64,000 nt of DNA from Shinisaurus crocodilurus (Eukaryota > Chordata > Lepidosauria > Squamata > Shinisauridae), in contig CM037888.1 in NCBI GenBank assembly GCA_021292165.1, forward strand, positions 27,703,140-27,767,139. The letters are read 5' to 3'. The position numbers and the translations under genes are program-made. Positions 20,380-31,039 of this stretch are shown in pieces. Under the pieces are notes generated by a model, which saw only the letters and a program-made list of their open reading frames with translations, did no database searches and was not told the origin of the DNA. Every line of letters starts with the position of its first letter. The first letter of the stretch is position 1.

Positions 20380-20655
20380 ATAAGAACATAAGAGCCATGC
20401 TGGATCAGAGCAAGGTCCATCTAGTCCAGCATTCTGTTCACACAGTGGCCAGCCAGCTGCCTACAGGATCCTACAAGCAGGTTATAAGTGCAACAGCACC
20501 ATCCCGCCCATGTTCCCCGGCAACTGGTGTACATAGGCATACTGCCCCTGATACTGGAGATAGCATATAGACCATCATGACTAGTAGCCATTGATAGCTT
20601 TCTCCTCCCTGACTTTTTCCAATCCCCTTTTAAAGTCCTCCAAAATTGGCCACGA
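20380..20655 (-). mobile_element. CR1 LINE 3'-end fragment
   Basis: The inverse of the 3' region seen at 8960-9298: CCATGCTGGATCAGAGCAAG, GTCCAGCATTCTGTTCACAC, then GGCATACTGCCCCTGATACT and CCAATCCCCTTTTAAAG. It ends against the L2 fragment at 20675. Confidence 0.85.
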
Positions 20656-20674
20656 AGGCCATCAATGGTCTCAC

Positions 20675-21605
20675 AAGGTTCCATCTTGTCTCCTTTGCTT
20701 TTTCATATTTATATGAAACCACTGGGTGAGGTCACCTGGGGATCTGGAGTGAGGTGCCATCAGCAGTACTCTTCTCCTTGACATCTGAGTGAAGAGGAAC
20801 TGTGGGAATGCGGACTGGTCTCTGAAATTGGTGATGGGTGAATGAGGCCCAATAAACTGAAGAGCAATCCTTACAAGATGGAACTGCTGTGGGTAGAAGG
20901 TTTTCGACTTCATGGTGATGGCATTCAATCTGTTCTGTAAGGGGTTCCACTACTCCTGAAGGATCTGATTCACAGGTTGGGAGTTCTGCCGAATCCAGCT
21001 TTTTCACTACAGTCACACTATAGCTTCGGTGGCATGGGGTACCTTTTACTAGCTTCATCCACTTGCTAGCTGCAGCATCTTCTGGACAGCAGTAATTTAG
21101 CCACAGTTATCAATTTCTAGGAGTGGGTGAGAAATTTATTTCTGTTCATTTTTTGACCAGAAAGTATCCAGTCCACACCTCCCAGAACTGAACATGGACC
21201 CAAACACAATCTGTGATCTGAAGTCCATACATTTCCAAGTTTGCAATGCAATTCACACAACAAAACTGCATTTGAAAAATCCATATTTTGAAATGAAAAA
21301 AAAAATTGTGGATGAAAAAAATGCATACACTTGAAAAATGTACACACTTTAGTAAATGGGAGAAAAATGTGTACATTTAAGAATACACACAATTGATATG
21401 TACATTTGAAAAAAAAATGTGCATGAAAGTATGGAAAAAAATTCATGTGGAAATAAATAAATAAAGAGCTCACAATCCAATATGGATGTGAGTGAGAGCT
21501 TCAAGGTGGAATTTGGACGAACTCAAAGAGCTTGAGTTTTGTTGAGACTCACAACCCTATCCATGTCCTGGTAAGCTACTGATTGGATTACCCTCCCCTC
21601 GTACA
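20675..21605 (+). pseudogene. L2-type LINE RT fragment with internal deletion and hAT insertion
   Basis: GGTTCCATCTTGTCTCC and YMKPLGEV-like coding sequence (ATATGAAACCACTGGGTGAG) mark the L2 RT palm. GAGGTGCCATCAGCAG then jumps to TACTCTTCTCC, so the segment that would encode the catalytic YADD is missing. Later CTGAAGAGCAATCCTTACAA is the thumb (LK.NP.K). A 442-bp element interrupts at 21118; L2 resumes at 21560 with TCCATGTCCTGGTAAGC. Confidence 0.75.
21118..21559 (+). mobile_element. hAT-like MITE family 2, 442 bp
   Basis: The ends are TAGGAGTGGGTGAG and ACTCACAACCCTA. Flanks TCAATTTC (21110-21117) and TCCATGTC (21560-21567) match at 6 of 8. The flanking L2 reads continuously across the join once one duplicate is removed. 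It is the best-delimited member of a family with copies near 8740, 13880, 17037, 26280, 31230, 41790, 48396, 55240 and 61480. Confidence 0.75.
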
Positions 21606-21606
21606 C

Positions 21607-21802
21607 AGTGAGGTCATGGCTCAAGAGCAGAGCACCTGCTTTGCTTGCAGAAGGTCCCAGGTTCGATCCCCGGCATCTCCAGGTAGAGCAGGAAATATTC
21701 CTGCCTGAAACCCTGGAGAACCAGTGCCAGTCAGTGTCAACAATACTGGCCTAGATGGACCAAGGGTCTGACTCAGACTCAGTATAAGGCAGCTTCTTAA
21801 TT
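21607..21802 (+). mobile_element. tRNA-Ala-like SINE
   Basis: The head is CATGGCTCAAGAGCAGAGCA, then TTGCAGAAGGTCCCAGGTTC and GATCCCCGGCATCTCCAGG, followed by CTGCCTGAAACCCTGGAG, GTCAACAATACTGGCCTAGA and ACTCAGTATAAGGCAGCTTC. It is nearly full length. Confidence 0.9.
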
Positions 21803-22027
21803 TGATCACATATGCATTCTGTCTGTGTTATATTATGTAAACCTGGAACCAAATCTGGTGACGGGCATATGCAAATATTTGAAATTAAATGAAATGACAA
21901 ACATGCAAAGCTTGTTTTACCAGAAACCTATGATGGGGTAAAAAAATAAAAAATGATTAAAAAAAAAAAAAAAGTTAATACCTGTTTTGCAAGCAGTGAT
22001 GGCTCTATACTGCGATTAAATTTCTGA

Positions 22028-22400
22028 AAAGTTGTTCTTATTTATTTATTTAATACATTTTTATACCGCCCAATAGCCGAAGCTCTCTGGGCAGTTTACA
22101 ACAGTTAAAATCATAAAATACAATATAAAATATAAAATTTTAAACCACAGATTAAAAACAAACAGCAGAGCTAGCAGCAGCAGTTACAATAACGGAATTA
22201 AAAACAATTACAAGATTAAAATGATTAAAATGCCTGGGAGAACAGAAAGGTCTTCACCTGGCGCTGGAAAGAATACAAAGTAGGTGCCAGGTGAACCTCT
22301 TTGGGGAGCTCATTCCATAACTGGGATGCCACAGCAGAAAAGGCCCTCCACCTGCCTCACTTCCTTCTTACTGCTCTGAAGGACTATAGGACTGGTGAGA
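22028..22400 (-). mobile_element. LINE 3'-end-like interspersed repeat
   Basis: On the plus strand it begins with the inverted tail ATTTATTTATTTAATACATT and ATACCGCCCAATAGCCGAAG, continues CTCTCTGGGCAGTTTACAAC, and passes to GGGGAGCTCATTCCATAACT and AGAAAAGGCCCTCCACCTGC. This is a common squamate repeat that I take for a LINE 3' region; clade not settled. Confidence 0.6.
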
Positions 22401-22747
22401 AACTCAGACTGAACTTCTAGCCTGAAGTGTGATCCATGTTCAGTCCCACCTCTACGCCCTGAACATGATCCTGATTCCTGACAAAGCACTGAAGAAATGT
22501 TAGAGGCCAGAACTAGATATTATGAAATACATGCAGATGGCATCAGAAAAAGTCAGCCATGTGTCTCTTCCTCCACAAGTCTATTAGAACTTACCTGTGA
22601 CCTGAAAATCCAACATCATGTGTTTCCTCCCCTCCCCCTCATCAGTGGCAACCAATTATGTGGAATAGAAATGAGAAAATGCACATTCCCATGACATCAG
22701 GAGGGCATAGGTAAGTCGTACTGGATAGTATGTAGAGAGAAGCAAAC
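22401..22747. other. Unassigned low-copy sequence
   Basis: No repeat family, exon or RNA gene was recognised. Confidence 0.45.
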
Positions 22748-22749
22748 TA

Positions 22750-23002
22750 CAGTAATGCCTTGGATTGCAAGTAACTTGGTTTGAGAGAGTTTTGCAAGAC
22801 AAGCAAATTTTTAAATATTTATTTATTTATTTTGACTTGATATATAAGCAACGTCTTGCAATACAAGTACTGTAGTATGGCTTAAATTAAAAATCTCTGT
22901 ACACATTTTTTTGGGGGGGGGATTTCGTTTTGATATAAGAGTGTTTTGGATTACAAGCATGTTTCCGGAACGAATTATGCTCTCAATCCAAGGCATGACT
23001 GT
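22750..23002. mobile_element. Tigger-like (Tc1/mariner) MITE, 253 bp
   Basis: The ends are CAGTAATGCCTTGGATTG and the inverse CAATCCAAGGCATGACTG. TA flanks it at 22748-22749 and 23003-23004. Subterminal GATTACAAGCATGTTTCCGG and GGAACGAATTATGC motifs are typical of Tigger-derived MITEs. No transposase frame. Confidence 0.82.
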
Positions 23003-23019
23003 AGATGCTTTCTCAGCCA

Positions 23020-23660
23020 CATGTATACCATAACTTCTAATTCCAGACACAAAGACTTAACTGGACTTTGAGCTTTATAATGTATGGGAACTCAACAGAG
23101 CAAGCTTTCTCTGTGTGCAAAGCTTTCTTCTGTTTAAGAAAACACACACAACAACCTAAAATCCCCCAAATAACTACCAACACTACCTCTTCAAGTTGAA
23201 CTGGCTGCTCTGTGACTTTAAATAAAAGCTTCGGTGTTGTTGGGCAAATAAATTTAAACCACTTAACATGGCAGAGAAGGTCAGGCAAGCTTATTATAGT
23301 GATCATAGCGTTACAGCTATTGCGATTGACCGCTGCTCTTTGGAATCACCAATAATCAGAGGCCGCAAGCTGTGTTTGCAGAGAAAGGTCATCATTCATT
23401 TTTTCTCTCTCTGAAGCATTAATATCTTTTGTTTGTTTGGCTCAACATGAAACAGGAATCGATAGAGGTAATTCGCACAGCAATTAGCCACTCATCTGTC
23501 AAACGGTGTCTGGGTATATTTAACAAAAAGACCCCTGGAAAAGGTTTAAAAAGGAGGAAAGTAGCTCTACAATCAACAATTTATATTTTCAACATGACAC
23601 GTTGTGTATGTAGCCGTGATGGGGCGAATCCCCGTGAACTAAGCAAATATACAAAGAACA
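23020..23660. promoter_or_regulatory. Low-copy block, candidate conserved non-coding element
   Basis: About 640 bases without relatives in the window and without simple repeats. The part at 23295-23560 is the most element-like, with GCTATTGCGATTGACCGC, CAATTAGCC and AACAAAA-type motifs. The inference rests on low copy number only. Confidence 0.3.
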
Positions 23661-24557
23661 TGTAAATCTGCACTTGAAAAGTTACAGAGAATGATGGACT
23701 TAGCTGCATTTTTGAAAAGTTTGGCAAAAGGAGGATGTGGGCGGTGGGGGTGGGAGTGTAGCTGGATGGATATTGTCCCTAGAGCTGGAAGTGAGTGCAC
23801 GGTTAGAATTGTGAGAGTAAGGCCATCCACTCTAATACTGAAATTAAATAATATCAGATATGTGATTAATTTTTCAGCGTTCAGCTTATTTGGCTTTTAA
23901 TGGTGGTCCTGTGCTCTACTATGGAACTCTGGGCCCTCCTCAAGACTGAGGAATATAGGTAGTATATGGAAAGCACATGAGAAGATATTGCATGCTGGGG
24001 CGGGAGAAGTTAACATTTGAGATGTTTTTCGTTTCATGTAATTTACAGTAAACTGACCTGACAGGGTTCCTGAGAGGAACGAAGGGCCCATATATGTTGT
24101 CCGGAGTTCTTGGACAGAATGACAGGATAAAAATGTAATAAAATTAAATAAATATTAGGAAGGCCTCATTATTTATGAAGACTCTCCCTCACTCAACAGT
24201 CGACTGTTGCCACCACCAGCCATTCCAGCAGGCTGTACTGAGGAAGCTGAGAGGGAGAGCAGGGCCAGTCCACCAGACCTGCTAAAATATTTTCCCTCTC
24301 TTCTCCATATATTCCTTTTTCCTTGTGTGTTGTGTCTATTCTAAACTGTAACCCTGCAGGCAGGGACTGTCTTGTTTAATCAATTATATCTAAGCTGCTG
24401 TGCCTATTTACCCCCAACAAAAGTTTCAACAAAAAATACAAATTTATTTTTAAAGATAATATTCACAAGTTATCAGTCATTACTGAAAGCTGAAGCAAAG
24501 TGAAGAAAGGTAGAAGCATGATGAGTGCAGGGTGGGTGGAGCTCGGGATAAAGGAAA
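23661..24557. other. Mostly unassigned, with a short LINE/SINE-type tail
   Basis: At about 24120-24150 the sequence GATAAAAATGTAATAAAATT is an L2/MIR-type 3' tail with no body left. The rest is low-copy DNA. Confidence 0.4.

Positions 24558-24590
<33 letters not shown>
24558..24590. repeat. (GAT)n microsatellite
   Basis: Eleven GAT units. A similar run is at 55804-55837. Confidence 0.95.
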
Positions 24591-24593
<3 letters not shown>

Positions 24594-24599
24594 AAGGAA

Positions 24600-25090
24600 T
24601 CAAAGATGCTCGATACCCCGCCCGCCATGATTTCCACATTTTGGAAATGAAGTTGCAAGTTTGGACTGGAAGTGTCTGGCTTCAATAAGCCAGGAATACC
24701 TCCCCCACCCTCTCTGTGTGTCCTGCTACAGAGAAAGACAAAACAACCCAGTGATAATTGCTCTTTGGCACAGAGGCTTTGTTTATGTTTATGGCAGAAT
24801 TTCTTAAAAGAAGGTCTTCCTATTCATCTGCAGATTTTGTTTGGAGCAGTTGAAAGTGAATCAATTGCACTACCATTCATGTCTAGTAATCTAATAGGAT
24901 GGGCCTCCCCCCCCCCCCGAACTGTCTTTTTATTTTGGAATGAAATGAAGAAAAAAAGACACTTGAAAATTGCTTTATTAAGGACGGAGTGCTCGGGATG
25001 GGGCTGGCCCTCCTATGAAACAATCCAAAGCATTCCACTCTGGACTGCAGATTCCAAAGGGGGGGGCACCATTTTTCCCCTTTCAGCTTT
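24600..25090. other. Unassigned low-copy sequence
   Basis: The open frame at 24672-25109 (145 codons) has no recognisable domain and includes a proline-coding C run at 24908-24919. I do not call it a gene. Confidence 0.4.
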
Positions 25091-25097
25091 CACAGAT

Positions 25098-25199
25098 TTT
25101 AAAATGTGAAATGCTTTGGCATAAAACACCAGCTTCAGTCACAAAGAGAACTGAAGCTGGTGGGTTTTTTTTTTTTGCTGACATGTTTCACATTTTAAA
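25098..25199. other. Long imperfect hairpin, pre-miRNA-like
   Basis: The outer arms TTTAAAATGTGAAA and TTTCACATTTTAAA pair perfectly. The inner arms ACACCAGCTTCAGT and ACTGAAGCTGGTGGGT pair over 12 bases around a 10-base loop. Between them is a looser part with a T run on the 3' side. The size of about 100 nt fits a microRNA precursor, but a small MITE would look the same and there is no expression evidence. Confidence 0.35.
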
Positions 25200-25679
25200 T
25201 TAAAATGTGTTTACAGTAAAATATATAACTTTATAAAATGGATGTGCCACTGTTGGCCATCTGTTTTGCTTTGGAGTGCTGTGTCATGTGCATCCCATCG
25301 CCCACATATTGGTATGTATCTAGCTAATGATTTTTGGTATTCCGACTACAAGTTCAGCAGCGTGCTCAGTCACTGGGCCACAATGCAAAGCACCTGGAAG
25401 TTTGGACTAGGGACATTCATTGAACGAACTACACATTACTTGGTGTGCTGGTGTGTTAAGTCTTTAACGTGATCCTTGCTGTTTGTAGGAACCACCACTA
25501 GGGATGAGGGAGAAATTTGTGCCATTAGCATTTTTATGTGCACTTACCTAATTTTGCACGTCCAAACCAATATCCCACACATGGGCCATAGACCGCAGGC
25601 AACTTCCACCACCACTGCTGCTGCGGTTCCCGCTGCCCTGCACTGCCAAATGCAGTAGCAAAGGGGGGAGTGAAAAGTC

Positions 25680-26228
25680 TAGGGTTGTGCTGTGGAGCTC
25701 GATAGGCGGGTGGAAGCTCAGCAAACTCGCCAGCCTTGACCCCACCCCACCCACCTGAGCTCTGCTCGATGACTTACCTTTCCTCAGCTTGGCTCACATC
25801 CTCACAAGCCTGAGTCAGGGAAAGAAACTTCCAGTTTGCAGCAGCTACATTCTTTGCATAAAAAACCCCAATGTAAACGACGTTAAAACAGCCACGATTT
25901 GTGTAACCGGTGCTACTTTTTTTACATTAAAAACAGCGTAAAATATGTTACAACAACCGCGATTTGCATAGTTTGCATACACCATGCAAATCGTGGTTGT
26001 TCTGACGTATTTTACGCTGTTTTTAACGTAAAAAAACCGTAGCGCCTGGTTACACCGATCGCAGCCGTTTTAACGTCGTTTACACTGTTTTTTATGTAAA
26101 AGACGTAGGACCCGGAAGTCTGGCGAGTGCCTCAGCTGGCGCTCGCCGGAGGCTCAGCTCGGCTCATGCAGCAGGGGCACTCACTGAGCGCCCCACAAGC
26201 CAAGTGCCGGGCTCAGCGCCCATCCCTA
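25680..26228. mobile_element. hAT-like element with about 120-bp palindrome arms
   Basis: It starts TAGGGTTGTGCTGTGGAG and ends GCGCCCATCCCTA, but the flanks do not match. The arms pair across about 25855-26110: CTACATTCTTTGCATAAAA against TTTTTTATGTAAAAGACGTAG, and AAACAGCGTAAAATATGTT against GACGTATTTTACGCTGTTTT. The centre holds GATTTGCAT and ATGCAAAT octamers in inverted positions. GACCCGGAAGTC lies at the right arm's outer edge. A second TAGGGATG-type start at 25499 may be an older nested end. Confidence 0.65.
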
Positions 26229-26279
26229 AATGGCCCCTGGGAGCTGGGACGCCCCTAAAGTTTCCCACCCCTGAACTAC

Positions 26280-26560
26280 ATCAACTGAAACTCAATTATC
26301 CTATGAAATTTGCACGTCTCCAAATTTTGCAATGGCAAAATGGGGGGGGAAAAAGAGTACAAAAATTGCATATATTAGGCATAACTTTCAAAAGTGCTTT
26401 ACATTAGGAAAATGTGTATATTAGGCAAAAATGCATGCAAAAAAGAAGAAGAAGAATGTATTTGGGGGGGAAATGTCCCAAAAAATCCCCATTAATTTTC
26501 CTGCAAAGTTTTTAAAAAAAGAAATCTCAAAGTTTGGGATAAACCGAACTCAGGACTAGA
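26280..26560 (+). mobile_element. hAT-like MITE family 2, partial
   Basis: Blocks such as AAAAATTGCATATATTAGGC, AAAAATGCATGCAAAAA and GTTTGGGATAAACCGAAC match the internal style of this family. The ends are eroded. Confidence 0.45.
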
Positions 26561-26624
26561 GATATTCCCAAAGAGATGAATTCAGATTTAAGATTGGTAA
26601 AGTGAGAAGCAGAGAGAAGCCAGA

Positions 26625-26856
26625 ATTGAGAGAGCAACACAGCTGGCGAGTGAGCACAACAGCCACTCCCAGTTGAGCAGTTATCAGGTGACACAAAGGA
26701 GCCGATAGAGTCTCAGACTTGATGAGTCTAGTGCGCACCCTCACGCTGGGATGTATTGCATCATGTATGGAGGCCGCCGAGTGTCTCTCATCCCGAATTC
26801 TTGTTTCGCCCTTGCTTTGGTTGCCTCGACTCCAAACCACCATTCCTGACATATCA
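26625..26856 (+). mobile_element. LTR-like repeat, copy 1
   Basis: It shares TTATCAGGTGA, CAAAGGAGCC and the end GCCTC...AAACCACCA...CCTGACA with 48890-49128, in the same orientation. The terminal CA and promoter-like organisation suggest an LTR. No internal genes or flanking duplication are seen. Confidence 0.4.
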
Positions 26857-26859
26857 TGA

Positions 26860-27470
26860 CTATTTCTGACTTGATACCTGGGGCGATGAAGTTCCTGTTC
26901 TTCTAGAATTCCAAAACAAATTGTTCTTTTGTAACCCTGCCAATCTTCTAAGTAAAAAAGACACCATTTGGGGGGGGGGTGTGAGGGGGGGAGAGAAGGG
27001 TGAGCTTTGGAAATTAAATGAAAGCAAAGTTAAAGGACCTGCTCGTAAAACCAGATTTTCCTTGCCACTTTTAGTCAATGCAAAAATAATTGTGGAACGA
27101 TAAAAGGTTTTTTTATGGCCAATTATTCTTGTCTTAGTAAGTACCTATAATCATAACTGCCTCTGGGGGGAAAAAAAAAAGCAGAAGTAATAATCCCCAG
27201 TAGGAAACATTCAGACCCTACAGGATGATGATGAGCTGAGGGTACAAATGGTCTCCCATGCATGCATAAAATATATGAATATTGAGACAGAGCCGGTGTT
27301 AAGGTCAGAGAGTTTGACATCTTTTGTTTTCTTGTTCCACTTTCAAGAAAATATACAATTCATCTTATTGGGCCACTGACATCCAATTGATTTGCATTAT
27401 TCCTGCCCGGCTGGGAAGTGTATATGTGCCTTAATGCCTTCGATAATAGGTCTTGCCGACTCAGGTAAAA
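26860..27470. promoter_or_regulatory. Low-copy block, candidate conserved non-coding element
   Basis: Sequence without repeat relatives, except for 27145-27217, which has a diverged direct copy at 29305-29379. The part at 27300-27470 (CAATTGATTTGCATTATTCC, GGGCCACTGACATCC) is the most element-like. A G run at 26970-26994 interrupts it. Inference only. Confidence 0.28.
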
Positions 27471-27862
27471 GCTTCATCGTGCGAACAAAGAGGTATAAAG
27501 TGCAAAATAAGAGAGATTAAGATGACACCAGAAAGCTTTGAATGAGATGTCATTTTGCATTTAGTGTGCGTGCGTGTGCGAGCGTGTGCGTGTGTGTGAG
27601 TGTGTACTGGGGGGGGGAGGGGACCTGGGAAAGTTGAAAGGAGGAAGTGGATGTTGGGAGTGGAGAAAATGTTCTCTCCCTCTCCCAACAAGACACAAGA
27701 TGAACAGTTACGGTAACTAAAAAAATACCTTTCCCCCCCCACCCCGGTGTTTGATGAGCGAGGGGAGAGAAGCTGGGAAATGATTCATATTTGAGGCAAA
27801 CATCTCAGTAAATTGTTGATAGTGTATAGGAGAAGGTGGGCAATTGGGCATCTTCAGCGACA

Positions 27863-27923
<61 letters not shown>
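27863..27923. repeat. (TTA)n microsatellite
   Basis: About twenty TTA units, the longest triplet run in the window, followed by a short LINE/SINE-type tail (TATCCCACCTTTTTTTCC). Confidence 0.97.
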
Positions 27924-28165
27924 TCTATTTATATCCCACCTTTTTTTCCTGGACCTTTGTGAGGCTCAAGTTTTGCTAATTAACACATCCTTGGGTGTAG
28001 CCACTGGGGAATGGGTAGTTGTTACACTGCCTCCAACTTGTGGCTGGATATGGCTTGCCCTAATTCAACGCAGGGACAGCTGCAAGGTGGCTTCTGCGTT
28101 AGGAGTGTGTCGCATGGTGTCATGATTGTTTCCGGTCCTGTTATGTTCAAGATAAATAAACTTCT

Positions 28166-28625
28166 GAACATAAGAAGAGCCATGCTGGATCAGACCAAGG
28201 GTCCATCTAGTCCAGCATTCTGCTCACAAAGTGGCCAACCAGCTGCCCACAGGATTCCACAAGCAGGAAAGCACTTGGGAGATCCGGGTTCTAGTCCCCG
28301 CTCGGCCATGAAACTCACTGGGCGACTTTGGGCCAGTCACTGACTCTCAGCCTGACCTACCTCACAGGGTTGTTGTGAGGATAAAAAGGAGAGGAGGAGG
28401 AGGATTATGTAAGCCGCCTTGGGTTCCTCTCAGGAAAAAAGGCGGGGTAGAAATAGAAATATAATTACGGTAATAAACTGGAGTACACAGGCATATTGCC
28501 TCTGATACTGGAGGAAACATATAGCCAATCAGGACTAGTAGTATTGATAGCCTTCTCCTAAATGTATTTGCTCAATTCTCTTTTAAAGCTGTCCAAATTG
28601 GTGGCCATCACTACATTGTGTGGGC
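28166..28625 (-). mobile_element. CR1 LINE 3'-end fragment split by a SINE
   Basis: The left part (28166-28266) has CCATGCTGGATCAGACCAAG and CACAGGATTCCACAAGCAGG. The right part (28472-28625) resumes with GTACACAGGCATATTGCCTC, GATACTGGAGG and TTTTAAAGCTGTCCAAATTG. Compared with 20380-20655 only a small segment is missing at the junction. Confidence 0.87.
28267..28468 (+). mobile_element. MIR-like SINE, 5'-truncated, inside CR1
   Basis: It starts abruptly in the head at CACTTGGGAGATCCGGGTTC, so about 35 bases of the usual 5' end are absent. It then has the CORE-like body, GGGTTGTTGTGAGGATAAAA and the GGCGGGGTAGAAATAG tail. It divides the CR1 fragment. Confidence 0.88.
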
Positions 28626-29240
28626 CTAGTTAGCCCAATGGCATGCATCTCATTTTGTTATTTGTAGTCTGATCTCAACCAGTCTGCATGATGCTCCCTC
28701 TTGTCCATGCCTCTTCAGTCAACTCCTCCACTGAAGTTTTTATCTACTTTTGTTCTGTCCCAGTATGGCATTTTGCTGACCATAGAGACATCCTGGCTCA
28801 GGATTAAAGATCTCCTCTTATTTTGTTTTTGGATCTAAGCATGCATGCATGCAGCTGTCCTACAGATAGCTTTGCTGAGTAGCTAACAACAACAAAAAAT
28901 CATTTAGAGATTGGAATAGCACAGATTGCATGAGGTGAAACATGAAAGAGAACTAGCAAGCAAGTTTAGGGCATTCACACAATTAGGGATTGCTAGACAA
29001 GCAATTTTCAAGCTCTTTGAGGCTCTCCTTTTCCCACCCCAATGTTTATTTCACCTTGTTCTCGCTCACAAATGTGAGCATTTTTTTTCTGAACAGAAAA
29101 AAAAAGTGCCCTTCTCCAAGCACGCACCCAAATGTGCAAGAGCTTTTTCTCAAAAATTGCAATTGTGATTGCGCTCACATTTGGGGTTGTGAGTGGAGCA
29201 TTCGCGTCCATTTTTTTGAGTGTCAACTAAATCATGTACA
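28626..29240. other. Unassigned, with a MITE-like part at about 28985-29225
   Basis: The later part has AGGGATTGCTAGACAAGC, CGCTCACAAATGTGAGCATT and the inverse GCGCTCACATTTGGGGTT, so it folds on itself. No termini with a duplication were found. The first half is low-copy. Confidence 0.4.
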
Positions 29241-29431
29241 TTCCTACACACACAACCAAATAGTATGATTGAAAAAGGAGTGATGGGGACAGTTTTGATA
29301 ATGACTATAATCATAACAGCCTGTGGGGAAAAAATAGTGGCAAATGCAATAATGAACTCCAGTAGGGAAAAGTTAGACTTTCACTACAGAGTTATAAAAA
29401 GAATAAACATACATGGCTAAAATATTTACAT

Positions 29432-29462
29432 TATCTATCTATCTATCTATCTTTCTATCTAT
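29432..29462. repeat. (ATCT)n microsatellite
   Basis: Seven ATCT-type units with one CTTT interruption. Confidence 0.93.
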
Positions 29463-29724
29463 ATAAGCCCTGCACTGAGCTGTTGTGAGAATATAATGTA
29501 TGAGTGCGTGGGGGGGGGGAATCATGTGCCCTGTTTGAAGCTCTTTGTGAGGAATCACAAGATAAAATTGTCAGAAATAAAACATAAATTAACGAGTGGA
29601 GGAAGTAAGGTGGCATGAGAGAAACTGAAAAACCCTTCTCCAAAGAAACACAAGGGATACCACAGTCCAGTTCGCATCTGATACATGGGGCATTGATATT
29701 TGGGCTAAGTATCTTGGGAGTATT

Positions 29725-30110
29725 GATTGTTTTATTAAACTGATATCTCCCCTTCCACTACAAAATAGTGCTCAGGGTGTCTAATAACAATAAAATGCAA
29801 GATAAAGTACAAAACTATAATAAAAGCATGAAAGCAAATCAATTAAAAACACATCCATAACAATGAAGTGAACTTCAGCAAGCACGTCAACTAGTCCTGC
29901 AAAAACCTGTCTTAATAGAAATGTCTAGCCTGGCCTGATTTGGCTGGGAGTTCCAGAGCCTGGGAGCAGCCACCGAGATGGCCCTCCCTTGTGTTCCCAC
30001 CAAATGTGCCTCCAATGATGGTGGGCTGGAGGGCCTCTCTTGACGATCTTAAAGCCCAGGGAAGCCCATGTGGGAGAATGCAGACTCAGGTACACCTCTA
30101 ATCAGGACAA
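29725..30110 (-). mobile_element. LINE 3'-end-like interspersed repeat, eroded
   Basis: AATAACAATAAAATGCAAGA, GGGAGTTCCAGAGCCTGGG, CCACCGAGATGGCCCTCCC and GATCTTAAAGCCC occur in the same order as in the repeat at 22028-22400 and its extension at 14145-14450. The coding part is absent. Confidence 0.45.
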
Positions 30111-30226
30111 GTCTTTGCATGTTGCTCCCTGTTGATTTTCCTTTCTGCCATTATGCTTTATGTAACACAGCAGTGTTTGTCCTGAACTTAGTGCTTATCA
30201 ATTCCATTGGGTGACCCTGTTGTAGT

Positions 30227-30227
<1 letters not shown>

Positions 30228-30269
<42 letters not shown>

Positions 30270-30283
30270 CAGAGAGAGAGAGA
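30228..30283. repeat. (TG)n(AG)n microsatellite
   Basis: TG repeats turn into AG repeats, with one CAG interruption. Confidence 0.95.
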
Positions 30284-30707
30284 TCTTCTTAATGTCCTTT
30301 CTTCATACCATTCATTGGTGAAAAAACAACAACCCAGAGCTCCCAAACTTGGCCCATGTTGATCTGCCAGAGGGTCCTCTAAATGCACTTGTTCAACCCA
30401 CTCCCATCTCAAATCAACTTTCCTGTGATTACTTCACTTATCCCTCTCAAGGATCTTTCACCCTTAGGTTGTAGAGGCTGAGTGGATGATCAATTCATTG
30501 GCAGCCTGCGCTGTAATTTAACTTGCTGTGTCTGACAGGAGATGGTGGAATTGCTAAACAGAGGCTTTGCTTGTAATCTTCTTATCATCTTATCCTAGAG
30601 TGGTTTGGAGAGGACAAAGGCTTTCCAGCAGTGTCTCAGAGTTGAGGGTTTATGCCCAGGGGGAGAGGAGAAAGATCTTACATACCAGGTATTTGATGGA
30701 TGACTTG

Positions 30708-30800
30708 CAGCACAATCCTGAAGCGTGTTTATTCAGACGTAAGCCCCATTGAGCTCTACGGAACTTACACCTAAGTAAGTGCGCACAGGATTGTGGGATG
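30708..30800. mobile_element. Palindromic MITE (CAATCCT family)
   Basis: GCACAATCCTGAAGCGTG on the left mirrors GCGCACAGGATTGTGG on the right, and TAAGCCCCATTGAGCTC mirrors ACGGAACTTACACC in the middle. It is a Harbinger-like short MITE of a common squamate type. Confidence 0.6.
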
Positions 30801-31039
30801 CAGCGCATGAACTTTAGCCTGAGAACAAGGTTCGCACATGCATTTCAGCTCCCCCTCTGCTTGTTTTTTGGAACCCTGTAGAATGGAGCAAAGCATCCAC
30901 TGCAAGTGGAGAGGATGGAAAAGGCTTGGAGGACTGACACATGAACCGTGTATCTCCACACACACCCCCCATGTTGCAGGGGGTATTGCTATGTCCAAAT
31001 GAAGGATGGAGAAATGGAGGGGTGGACGGATGTACCGGG

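Noticed and set aside
21607..21802. tRNA-Ala gene
   Set aside because: A and B boxes are present but the acceptor and anticodon stems do not pair, and a SINE body follows.
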